Source: Panicum virgatum (taxonomy: Eukaryota; Streptophyta; Magnoliopsida; Poales; Poaceae). Taken from it: DNA of 64,000 bases. The notes below the pieces were generated by a model. It saw only the letters and a list, made by a program, of their open reading frames with translations, was not told the DNA's origin and searched no databases. Below, one piece after another: positions 1 through 9,942 of the stretch. Positions within the stretch are counted from its first letter, which is position 1. Each line of letters opens with the position of its first letter. The position numbers and the translations under genes are program-made. The stretch covers positions 68,880,960-68,944,959 of the forward strand of contig NC_053147.1 in assembly GCF_016808335.1 (NCBI RefSeq). Direction: 5' to 3'.

Positions 1-532
1 TGTGTGAATTGATTGGGATTAACCTCAATAGGCCTTAGACTTTATATTTATAGGCCGGGGAAGACGTACCCCTTCACGAGTAGGATTACATGAGGACTCT
101 TTACAAAAACCCTAATTCTACTCGGGCTGTACAAACCATACCGGTCTGACTGGTCGGGCCGACCGGTCAGACCGGTCGACCTCAGCAGGTGCCAAATTTG
201 GCTGTCAACACTAGGTTGAGGCGTTGAGCTCAGAATAGACCAGCACCGGGATAGCTTTGCTGTTCCAGCCTGCACAAGCATTCAGGTTCAGTTCGGAACA
301 ATCTTTCAGAATCAGTTGGAATTATGGTGCGGAACAATCAGAATTGGTGCCCGTGCTCATCCTTCAGTACGATTCTCTTGACTCCGTGCAGGTTCCTCAC
401 TGTTGCAACCCTTGGAGTGGGCATCGGCCTATGAGAGCAGCGAAGCCACCATGAGCTAGGAACAACAGGGAATCAGGGGTGCTGGCCTTCGAGGGGTTCG
501 TAATATTTTTTTTTATTTTTTTGGTTGCAAAA
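1..532. other. Unclassified intergenic DNA
   Basis: I see no coding gene here. The stretch contains short repeats of a GACCGGTC-type motif (about 140-180). Around 205-345 it carries a segment that recurs at 3153-3352. No recognised protein domain appears in any frame. Confidence 0.5.
210..345 (+). repeat. Direct repeat flanking the NLR relic, copy 1
   Basis: This segment shares two blocks with 3153-3352. One is a CTAGGTTGAG...GAATAGACCAGCAC block. The other is a GGAACAATCTTTCAGAATCA-type block followed by a shared TTGGAATTATGG. The copies are imperfect and carry different internal indels. They bracket the NLR relic, so they may mark a local duplication or the edges of an inserted segment. 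Confidence 0.6.
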
Positions 533-598
533 TTGTTTAGTACCGGCTGGTGGTACTAAAGGTTGCTAATCAGTACTAATGTTTGTTTTTTAGCAGTG
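533..598 (-). mobile_element. CACTA-type transposon terminus (remnant)
   Basis: The stretch ends in TTTTTTAGCAGTG, the inverted form of a CACTGCTAAAAAA terminus. Just inside it are TAGTACCGG / GGTACTAAA subterminal motifs like those at the right end of the CACTA element ending at 47346. Only one end is visible, with a T/A-rich tract and no transposase to its left, so this is a remnant or an end of a small non-autonomous copy. Confidence 0.55.
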
Positions 599-2168
599 TC
601 TACTGGTCGTGGGCTCGTGGCAGTCGCTCAGCCACCTGCATGTGGTCGCCCTTCACCACCAACGCCGTGTGAGCTCCCACGTCGTTGATCTGCACAACAA
701 GACCCAATCCTAATTTTACAATCGTCCGCACCCAACAGAACTCACGGTCGACGACCAACGTGTGGGGCCCACGCGATGTGATTTTATCTCTTCCCCTCCC
801 CTCTTCTTTCCCTTTCCCTCTTTCTCTTTTTTCCTTCTACGGATCCCGACTGTAAGGGCTCTGCGCCCCGAGGGAGCTGCGTCCTCAAGGAGGGGCGCGG
901 CTGGCTGGTGGTGGGGAGGCACGGCCGTCCGGCAACGGGGACCCTCTGTCCTCCCCCCCTTCTCTCCCCATCCATCTTTCCCTCCCTCACTCTCCAACGG
1001 TGGAGGCGCCTATGGGGTGGGGGTGGGGGGGGGGGGCGGCTCCCAGGCCGGTGGCGCGTGGTGGCCTTCAGCGGTGAGGGCGGGCTGCCCGCCCTCCCCG
1101 CCCCCTGCTCTCCCAGCGCTGCCGCCTGACCTGCTCGATGGTTGAGCTCCCCGGCGCCGCGGAGGATCCGTCGAGTAGTGTCAGCAATTTTTCTCTTTTT
1201 TTCTTTTTTATTTTTTTGATGGGAAATTTTTTACTCGAGTTTTTGGCTTGGATGTTTTTATTATTTATTTGCTTGATTTTTTTTTGTTTAGGATGCAAAA
1301 GTTTTCTCTTGAAACCATTTAAATTTATTTCTCAAAACTTTATCTTTCAAATTTTTTTGTCAAAATTTTTTCTATCTCTCAGTAAATTTTTTGGTCTCCA
1401 AAATTTTTTTGAGAAACTTTTTATCAGAAAACAACAAAAAAGTTAGTTAAAAAGGGAAAAAAAATGGACGAGCGACAGTAAATTAGCCTCCCCCACGACA
1501 AGATGGTGATCAAGATGATACGCCTCGTGCTGCCAGGCGATATCTACGTAGGCACACAAGACGACCAAGCTAGCCTGTGTTGGGTACTACTCTGAAGCAT
1601 GCACGCGTGGTCAACCTGCAGCAGGGGGCCGCTAATGGTCCCAGATGATGGAAGGATTGTTAATTTTCTGGCCCAAATTGTTGGAACCGAGCTAGGATCA
1701 CAAACGCAAGAACACACACACACTCGAGTTTGCCGGGCGACGAACGGCCTGCCGCGGCCCGGTGATGACTTATTATTTCACTTGGCTCAGAATATAATGA
1801 CGAACGCACGCATCGTCTACACAGCTTTATACACAACGGCAACGCAGCGCCCACGCACCCATGCACGATTTCAATCTTCACACGCACGCACGCATGACCC
1901 CGACCACCCGGCCTGCACTGCACCCATTCGCTCCTCTGCGAGACCCGGTCATCCATGCATGCAGCTGCCGCCTGTGCCTTGACTGCCTACACACGCCCAC
2001 ACACGCCACAGCCTGATAAGTTGGCCGGGAAGCTATAAGTTGGCCGCCGGCCTTCGCTCTCAGTCGTCTGCATGTAGTACAGTATATCAGATCGACAAAT
2101 TAGAGCTAGCTTAGGCCACTGATGAACCAAGAGAATATAACATATATATATATATACATGCATATACC
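599..2168. other. Low-complexity and GC-rich intergenic DNA
   Basis: There is no supported gene. 760-1140 is pyrimidine/GC-rich and includes a run of G near 1020-1040. 1180-1440 is strongly T-rich on the plus strand. 1570-2000 is mixed sequence with CACACA/CGCACG runs. Open frames here are compositional and lack recognisable domains. A short TA repeat lies at about 2140-2158, just past the NLR relic's splice donor. Confidence 0.5.
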
Positions 2169-3142
2169 TGCAAAACAAATGCCTGGCGCTCAAGCTTATC
2201 GCTGATCACCTCAAAATCATCAAAGGTGAATTCAACAAAGCGAACAGCCACCCTCCGGCCCATACAGAACGTCAGGTCTTGGAGCGTGCCGAGGACTCGG
2301 ATGTCCTCCTGTCGCTCATATATCACCGTTATGTCCACGCAGGAGAGGCTGGGAAGCAAATCAGCTTTAATCCATGCCAGCAAAAACATGGCTGATTGAA
2401 TACGAAGCCGGCACATGTTAAGTAGTGGCTCCTCCATTATGTCCACTGAAGATGGTAAGGGACCTCAGTTTTGGCATCTCCGTGGTAGGCCAAGTAGTAT
2501 TACTACTATGCAGAGATAACCACCGAACCTTGCTTTCCATCCCATCACCAAAGACAGTGGTGATGAAACGTTCTTCTACTGACAAGGTAATAATGAGATC
2601 AAGCACTGTGTCATGCAAACGGCAAGCCTTAGGTATACCTTCAAAACCATCCACATCCGCGGGCTGGATTAGGCTTCTGTTTAGAAGCTCATTGAAGTAA
2701 TTCTCTCCAATCTCAAAGAAACTAATTTGGTCTTCACCTGCTTGTTGGCCTTGCTGGACAAAACCTTCAGCTACCCACCTCCGTATCAAACTATCCTTTC
2801 TAATCTCATAGTCTTCTGGAAATACGCTTAGGTACAATAAACATGTCTTCAGATGAGAAGGTAGATCATAATAGCTGAGCAACAATATTTTCCTCATATC
2901 ATCCATACCAGGATTATTCCTCCTAAGTCCAGAACCAATTGAGCTACACACATCATTCCACACTCTTATATCCTCTGATTTATTAGCTAGCAAACTAGAT
3001 GTGGTGACGATAGCTAACGGGACACCTCCACATTTCTTCAGAATACTTTTAGATACTTCAGAAAATTGCCTAGGACATTTATCTTTTGATCCAAATATTC
3101 TTCCATAGAACAATATTTCCACTCCCCAACTCATGCTTCTGC
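2169..3142 (-). pseudogene. NLR (NB-ARC-LRR) disease-resistance gene relic, truncated and frameshifted
   Basis: This is the carboxy half of an NB-ARC domain and the start of an LRR region of a plant intracellular immune receptor. Reading leftward from 3142, the frame shows KKCGGVPLAI (GLPL motif), LSYYDLPSHLKTCLLYLSVF followed by PEDYEI (RNBS-D), LIRRWVAEGFV, and RLHDTVLDLI in place of the MHD motif. The frame ends at about 2418 after LRSLTIF. The LRR part (DIMEEPLLNMCRLRI onward) continues in another frame across a single-base slip near 2446, and runs to a splice-donor-like CAG|GTATATG at 2169. The coiled-coil, P-loop, kinase-2 and RNBS-A/B parts are absent. The first residues before GVEILFYGRIFG come from unrelated flanking DNA. 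It cannot encode a functional NLR as it stands. Family identity is clear; the exact ortholog is not. Confidence 0.88.
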
Positions 3143-3152
3143 AGCTCCGTTC

Positions 3153-3352
3153 AATTCTAGGTTGAGCGGAGAATAGACCAGCACCGTCGGGCATTGTTGT
3201 TATAGACCAGCACTCAGGTTCAGTTAGGAGTGCTTCGTGTTCATTCTTCAGTTAGGCAGAGCCGCAGAGGTGGGGATTGCTGCAATTCTCGCCTTCTGAT
3301 GGAACAATCTTTCAGAATCAGTTGGAATTATGGCGCGGAACAATCTGGATTT
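3153..3352 (+). repeat. Direct repeat flanking the NLR relic, copy 2
   Basis: Partner of the repeat at 210-345. It keeps both shared blocks, but about 90 extra bases separate them here, including a second ATAGACCAGCAC unit at about 3200-3213. Confidence 0.6.
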
Positions 3353-4128
3353 GTGCAGGCCGTGCATGTCTGATCGGATGGGATGGCCACCAGGGTCCAG
3401 GGACTCACTCAAGGGGTGGACCGACCTGGGTCTCTGCTCGGGCTCGCCAGTGCGCCGCCGTGTTCCGGCCTCTACTAGGCTCTGTTCCCTTGCTCCCGGC
3501 CCAGCAGTCGGCAGGGCACACACAGACGGTGTCCGCGCTCGCACACCCGGGCAGTCGGGCCTCCAAGGCTCCAACACGAGCACCAACCGCGCCACGCCGC
3601 TGATGAGGCCTCACCGATCGACACCGCCCGTTCGGACCACTCCCAGCACCGGCTTTTGCTGTTCGAGCCTGCATAGCCGCACCGGCCTTTTTCGGAAAAC
3701 CCTGCAGCCTGCAGGCCAAGATCGTGCGCCACAGTGGCCTTCGACACCGAGGCAACATGCATGGGATGGGAATTGGGATACGTCGTCGACTCCTTGTCCG
3801 AGAGGGGTTACTGGAGGGCTCTCGTTCGCTGCTACTGGTTGCATCGAACAAAGGTCTCTTCTACTGTTCTTTTTTCTCGACTTCTCTTCTCTTCTTCCTT
3901 CCAACGGCTCGGATCCTCACTGACCCGCCAACCTCCCCCACCACCTGCAGCAGCAGGTGACCTCACCGACGACTAAGCCGCCCACCAACTGCCCGCGTCG
4001 CCGCCTGCCCACCGGCCCACCCGCCTCCCCACTGCCGACGGCTGTCGAAGTCCTCGCCGGCGACCGAGCCGCCACGCCTTATGGACTCTGGCGCCCTCCG
4101 CCCCCTCTGCCGGCACAGGCCACCTGTT
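3353..4128. other. GC-rich unassigned sequence, partly paralogous to 30690-30860
   Basis: No domain is recognisable. About 3390-3500 matches about 30700-30860, sharing CAAGGGGTGGAC, a GCCGCCG(T/C)GTTCCGG block and TTGCTCCC in the same order. The sequence resumes after the solo LTR at 8971-9198. That stretch contains ATCCACGAG|GTAACC, which resembles a splice donor, so this may have been part of a transcribed region. Open frames here are GC-driven. Confidence 0.4.
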
Positions 4129-5270
4129 GTCCTTGTAACATCCCGGATTTTTCTGGAATGTTATAAAGTCGAAAAAATGTGAATTTTAAAATTTTTCGTG
4201 GCAATGCTGTAGTTATCAACTTAAGTGAGATTTCTGCCTTCCAAAATTCCTAGTAAATTAAAACTTTGTTCTCAGTTAAGGATATTACTTGCTAGTGTGG
4301 GAATATTTGGGGTTATTTGGATTTATTTGGCTCTACCTTGTTTAATTCGATTTGGTTTTGGATTTAATTTATTGTATGAAATTGTGTGGAAATTAAATCG
4401 AGGTGTGCCCCTCAATTTAATTTCAAACGCTAACACTTGTGTGGGATTTAATTGAATTAAGTCATTCAAATTAAATCCGAGCCCTAACATCTAACTCTAA
4501 CCCCCTGACCCGCTACCCAGTCCAAACCCGTGACCAAACCCGAGCTCTACCCTAATCCCGGTCCAGCTAAAACCCAGTCAAGATCCAGCACAACCAGCCC
4601 AGGAACCAAAACCCCACGAGCCTGCCAGCCCACCAACGCGCGCACGCCCCGGCCCAGCTGCTGCTTCCGCCTCAGCCCGCGACCACACGTGCCCCGGCCC
4701 GATCGCGCGCGCGCGTCCCAGCTCACCCGCGGCGCACGCGCCCGCTCCGCCAGCCCAGCTCGCGCGCGCCCGAGTGGACGCCGCCCTCCGTCACCCAGCA
4801 GCCGCTACCATCCCGAGCTCGCCTGCCAGGGGAACAATTCCCCTTTCTCCCCCAATCGACGACGCCGCCTGCCGCTGCTGCCTCTGCTCTGCTCCGCGCG
4901 CCTTCGCTCCGCGACAGCGCAGCGAAACGGACGCGCCAGCTCGCCACCTGCACCGCCCGCACCAGCTCTACCGCGCGGCCTCAGCTTTTTCGCCTTTTGA
5001 CCGCCCGCGCCCTCTCTCCGCCTCTCACGCCAATGCCACAGCCCGCACACATCACCAGCGATGCTCTGCGACAGCACGCGGAGGCCGCCGAGCACCTTTC
5101 CCCGCCTCGCTTTTGACCGCCCGCGCGCGCTCCCGATCCCTAGCCCCGCGCTGCGCAGCCGCGCGATGCGTGCCACGCGTCCGCGAGCCCGCGCCGAGCG
5201 CCCTCCACCATTCCTCGGCGTCCGTGCCTTGGGAGCACCCCGCGCCGAGCCCCAAACCCTAGTGGCCGCC

Positions 5271-5277
5271 TATAAAA
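5271..5277 (+). promoter_or_regulatory. TATA box of the solo LTR
   Basis: TATAAAA sits about 1.1 kb into the LTR, just before a GC-rich leader with purine-rich GAAGAAG tracts. The inverted LTRs have TATAAGA at the matching place (13583-13589 and 29689-29695, minus strand). A splice-donor-like CCG|GTAGGC follows at about 5640. Confidence 0.6.
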
Positions 5278-6854
5278 CCCGCTGCCACCGCCCTTCACGA
5301 ACCCTAGCCTTGCTTTTCCCAAACCACCGCCGCTCCTGCAAAACAGAGGAGAAGGGGAGGGAGAGAAGAAGAAGAAGGAAGAAGAAGGAAGGGGAAGAGG
5401 AAGGAGCCGCGGCCCGTGGGACGCCACCGCCGCTGGTGTCCGACGCCGCCGGGCCAACGGAGGAGGAGGACACGACACCAACCCCGCCGAGGAGGAGCCG
5501 GAGCGCCACCGCCGGAGAACGTCTACGCCGAGCCAGTGCCCCGATCAACGACGTCGACGTTCCAGCGCTGCCTGCACGGCTTCGACTCGCCACGGCTACG
5601 CCTCGTCCCTGCGTCGCCCTTGCCGTCCCCAACCTGAGCCGGTAGGCCTCCGTTCCGTCGCCCTCCACCTTGCCTTTTGCTGCCGGCGTGAGCCTCGCGC
5701 CGCCGATGAACCTGCTGTAGTTGGCCCTAGAACCCGTCCTAGTTCTTCTACTGGGACCTCGCTGTCGCCCTCGCCCTGTCCTCGCAGCCTGGCGCCACCA
5801 CGAAATGGCTACGCCGGTGCCCGCGAGTGCCATGGCCGCGTCGCGACCTCGGTGAACCGAGAGCTCGCACACGTGCGCACGCACACGTCCGTGCACACAC
5901 GAGCACCGGCCAAAGGCCAAGCCTTTGGCTCTCACAGCACCCTGGACGCTCCCAAGCACCCCCGTCGCGGCCACGCCACGCGCGCAACCCTCAAAGCCAC
6001 GCCTTTACCCGGATCGGACCCCTGCTCTGCGCCCGGCCGTGCCACCGACGGAGTCGCACAGTGCCTCGCCGCCGAACCACCACCGATGCGCCGCCAGAGG
6101 AGCCCATCGCCAAGCCAGGGAGAAGGATGCGCTGGACCACGTCGTCGCCGTCGCAGCTGCTCACCACGGCCGTCGAAGCCCTGCTCCGCTGTGACCTAGC
6201 CCTGCGTCCCCCTTGTCTCCGCCCGGGCCACCCTCGCCGTCGCAGCCTTTTTGCCTGGGGGCCTCGCCCCGTTTTGACCCTGCGCCGCCGCCCTCATCTG
6301 AGCGCCCACCGACGATCTCCTCCCAGATGACAGAAGACGCCATGGGACCTCGTCTCCGTCACGCCGCCGGGAAGCCATCGTCGCCCTGATGAGGATCCCC
6401 TTCGCACCAAGCCCACAGTCGACGCCGCCGCCGTCGGAGCCGTCAAGGACGAGGAAGCCGCTGCCACCTAGGGAGGAGAAGCCTGTGAGCCGTCTCAATG
6501 CCATCGCCGTCGAAGGGAGCCTTGCCGTCGCCGCACCTGCTGTGGTCTGCGCAAGGAGAGGCGGGAGTGAAGCCGGGCCACTTTTGGCCCAGGAACCCAA
6601 GCTGGCCCTTTTTCCCAGCGAGCCGCACGAACCTAAGCCGCTGCCCGAGCCAGCCTGCCAAGCTGCGAGCCGTGTGGACTCGACCCGAGCCGAGCCATGT
6701 TGGGCCACCAAGCCCACTCGTTCTCGTTTTCAGCCCAGGAATGCAGCCACCCTTTCCTTTTTCTTTTCTGTTTAAACCCGGCGCGCGGGCCCCACATTTA
6801 AGCCTCTGGTGAGAGACTGACCCGTGGGCCCACTAACTTGCAGACCCGCTAACC

Positions 6855-6986
6855 CGGTTGACCATTCAACGGTCAATGTTGACTTGGTCAACGCTGATGT
6901 CAGCAGGGCCCACTGCTGACGTCAGTAGAGCTGACCCCAAGGTGACGTCATGGAGACGTCATGCTGACGTCATCATGCCACGTGGC
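6855..6986 (+). promoter_or_regulatory. Cluster of TGACGTCA, G-box and W-box motifs inside the LTR
   Basis: Perfect TGACGTCA palindromes (bZIP C-box) occur at 6917-6924, 6943-6950 and 6965-6972, and a GCCACGTGGC G-box at 6977-6986. TTGAC/GTCAA W-box cores lie at about 6858-6895. The inverted LTRs carry the same type of cluster at about 11720-11850 and 21117-21245. Sites are seen; function in transcription is inferred. Confidence 0.5.
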
Positions 6987-7248
6987 ACGCTCTAGTGCTG
7001 CCACATGTCACCTTTGTGTTTTCCTTTTTCGATAATCATTTATTAATTTTAGAAAATGCTTTAATCTTAGAAAAATCACAGTAATTCAACCGGAGCTCTG
7101 AAAAATATGAAACCAGTTTCATAATTCTTCTAAAATCATGATCTACGCATTAGAATAGGTTTTGTTGTGAGTTGGATCTCTTTTGAGCCTATTTTGTGTA
7201 GTATTGCACTTTGGCCCCTGTATTTATATGTAATTACAATTAGGTCCT

Positions 7249-7431
7249 GACGTGGAGGAGTTGACCGACGTCCCGGACGACCAGAAGATCCAGAAGGACT
7301 ATCCCGACACCCGGAGGATCCAGAAGGACGTACACGGAGACCAGAAGCCCCCGGAGGACCAGGAAGACTACGAAGACATATCAGGTTCATGCCCATCCGC
7401 GATTGAATACCTATTAGGCATTGCTTGTTAG
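7249..7431 (+). other. Acidic mini-ORF / possible leader exon in the solo LTR
   Basis: A 60-codon open segment, rich in Asp, Glu, Gln and Lys, runs to a TAG at 7429-7431. It contains DVPDDQK and EDYEDISGSCPS. Related segments lie at the matching place in the inverted LTRs: DVPDDEK at 20844-20864 and DVPDNEK at 11547-11567, each followed by a DYxDTPGSCPS-like tail in one of the frames. A start codon at its head is not evident, so it could be an exon of a spliced LTR transcript. No known domain. Confidence 0.4.
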
Positions 7432-8970
7432 ATACGCTACGCTCCCAAATTGAGTGTGATGAGATGAGCTTGCATGGCCATTTATTTACCGCATTCCTTG
7501 TTTCCCATACTTAGAAATGATTGTCGTATGCTATTGCTACTATGAGTGAGATTTGGGATATGGGAATATGTGATGTGATAGTCCTTGCTTGCTGGAAGAT
7601 GCCTCCACATATATGGGAGTTGGTGATTAGGTTACAGCAGGGGCGAGCGGACCCTTTTCTCTGATCTTCGGATCGAGAGCCGGGGATTGTGTGTTGGGCA
7701 CGATCCTGTGAGCACCTGTAATGGGTGACGGGCACCTGTGGCGGGTGCTAGACCGTTCCTGTGGCCGTGGGAACTTAGTAGAGGTGTAGTTATGGAGGAG
7801 ATACCTGTAATGGGTATCGATTGCAGACCGTGTTGACGGGATGCTAACTTTGGACGAAGACGCTCGCCTCAGCTGGATGAAGGACTTGACTTTGTGGCCC
7901 TAGTGACGGAACTATGTCAAACGTGCACACCACTTATCCTTTATGAGGGGGGCCCAGCCCGAGCTAGCTATGCGCAGCACCATTACTGTAGGAGGATAGT
8001 GTTTTAGTGTCAGGGGAGAGGGCAGGACCCTATAGCCCCCGATCGCAGGATCCATGGAGATTCCATTCTAGATAGCTTCACAGCCCCGGGCGACCTTCTG
8101 CGGGAGGACGCGCCCCAGACCGGGAGTAGGATTGTGTTGTAGCCGTTTGTTTCGTTGACTGGTGCCTCGGAGAAGGTCGGGTCGCTCCAGGCCGGATTCG
8201 TTGTGAGTGGGTACAGGTGTACAACCCCTGCAGGGTGAAAACTATACGTATAGCCACGTACTCGGTCATGTACAACTCTGGATCTGGCCCCACAAATTTA
8301 GTTAGAACCACATATACTTTTCTACCTCCCTCTAGTACCACTTTTTCCTGCTCGGATAGCAGCTGAGGTGCGGGGAGAGGGAGTTCCCGCACCGAAACAG
8401 GGTTGAGATACTTGGTAGAGGAAGATAGGAGACCGGGAGTCCGGGTGCCGGAGCTGCCCGTGTTGAAAGGTGTTTTGGATGACTTATATTGCTTGCATAG
8501 GAAACCATAGCCTATCCTTGGCATTATCTTTATACTGTTTGCATCCACCAAAAGCTTGCATACAGGTGGTGACGTGAACCTATCCCGTCCTTGGGGATAG
8601 CCTGATAGATGCAGGATCCGAGTGGAGGAGTCGACATGATGATAACGGAAGACGACGTGAAGGAAGGCCCGAGCTACTCACCGAGCTGCCTGTGGAGAGG
8701 ATTCGTGAAGATGAAGTCTGCCCAGAAGACTAGATAACGTTTCCGCTTTCTGTTTGTTTTCTTTTAGCCCAAGGGGCTTGTACTCTAAGATTCGTAATAC
8801 AATCCTTCAGATTATGTAATAATTAAACCCATGTGATGTTGTAAACGTGAGTTATGTCTGTGATATTCGATTGAAATGGGTTCTGTATGTGATAGCTACT
8901 GATCCAGGGACTATCACGACAATACAGCGAGTCGGGTTCGCCTTTCGGGAACCCGGACTGTTTCAGTCCT

Positions 8971-9198
8971 GCCCCGTCCCGGCCTGTGGCACCCTAGTTG
9001 CCTGGCCTCACCGCCAGGCAACCCACCACCATCGCCAGGCCGCCGCCACCCTAGACCCTTCCTCTAGAGTCACTGGTTCCGGATCCACGAGGTAACCTCT
9101 AAACTCTAATCCCTAGTCTGATGGACGATGATAGCTGCGGCGGGTGGCAGCGGTTATAGGTAGCAGCACACGCATGTCGTCTAAGGAATCTGGCGTGC
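8971..9198. other. Flanking sequence between solo LTR and chromovirus
   Basis: This is the right-hand continuation of the host sequence interrupted by the solo LTR. It holds CCGCCAGGCAACC-type inverted motifs at about 9000-9030 and a donor-like GAG|GTAACC at about 9090. From about 9199 homology to chromovirus gag begins. Confidence 0.45.
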
Positions 9199-9942
9199 GT
9201 CATCATACCCTGGGTCATGGTACCGAACTCTTGAGCTTTCTGGATGAGTAGCTGCCTGGGTATGTGATGGTCACGGAACACCCTGGTAAACTCGTTCCAC
9301 GTGATGTGTGCTCGGTCGGCGTGGGAGTTACAGTAGTTTTCTCACCAAGACCTGGCAGTTCCTTCGAGCTGGTGAACGGCAAGTGCTACGCACTCCTCGT
9401 CGGTGCAGCTGGTCACGCCCAACTTGGTCTCGATCAGCTTCAGCCAGTCATCGGTATCCAAGGGATCTTTAGAGTAGCTGAATGTGGGAGGCTTCAGGAG
9501 CATGAATCTTTCGTTCTTGCACAGACGATCTTCGTCCATCGGGTCCTTGACGTTCTGATGCGCGACTGCTTCGGAGAAGCACTAGAGTAGCTGGGTCTGT
9601 GTAGCCACGGCTTTGTTGAAGTTCGGTGGTGGTGCTTCCTCCTCAGCTTCTTCCTGAATGACTTCTTCAGGGCATGCCATCAGACGACTGATTCTCCGGT
9701 TCGGCGTCTTCTGAGAAGGGAAAATCGGGGATCTAATTAGTTTAGCGTAAATCGCTCACGATAAAGTAAGGTTCTTTAACTAATAACCTACACTCAACGG
9801 TAAGAAGCATAAGAGCAATCAGAATTCAATCAAGAACCAAGCACTCAAACATTCAAACAATCTATCTACATATCTAGTACTCTTAATAGTCTAGTTACTT
9901 CGTAGTTTCATCGAAAACGGGTAGTACGGCTCTGATACCAAC
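9199..9942 (-). pseudogene. Second, truncated chromovirus leader and gag start
   Basis: Directly beyond the 3' LTR lies a second primer-binding site (9928-9940), a leader and the start of gag, closely matching 18285-19010. The frame reads through the KPPTFSYSKDPLD and VHQLEG segment to about 9199, then breaks into flanking DNA after QEFGTMTQG. It has its own lesions: TAG at 9582-9584 where the other copy has CAG, and TGA at 9342-9344 where the other copy has TGG. At the three positions where the full copy has TAG, this copy keeps CAG. Confidence 0.85.
9928..9940 (-). other. Second primer-binding site (initiator Met tRNA)
   Basis: The minus strand reads TGGTATCAGAGCC, complementary to the 3' end of plant initiator Met tRNA. 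It lies two bases beyond the LTR end at 9943, so this LTR once acted as a 5' LTR for the truncated copy. Confidence 0.85.

Larger units (their letters stand above)
4134..8965 (+). mobile_element. Solo LTR of a Tekay-type Ty3/Gypsy chromovirus (4.8 kb)
   Basis: The segment begins TGTAACATCCCGG and ends ACTGTTTCA, with a perfect 5-bp duplication GTCCT at 4129-4133 and 8966-8970. It is homologous, in opposite orientation, to the chromovirus LTRs at 9943-14286 and 19243-30400. Shared features include the start sequence, the AATTGAATTAAG block near 4450, the TGACGTCA cluster and the end block around GATAGCTACTGATCC. No internal domain, primer site or second LTR adjoins it. It is therefore a solo LTR left by LTR-LTR recombination. 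Length is at the large end for LTRs, which is usual for Tekay/Del-type elements. Long open frames at about 4530-6800 are GC-driven and carry no domain. Confidence 0.9.

Noticed and set aside
5061..5974. Long overlapping open frames on both strands
   Set aside because: They lie inside the solo LTR's GC-rich leader, in several phases at once, with low-complexity Arg/Ala/Pro content and no domain.
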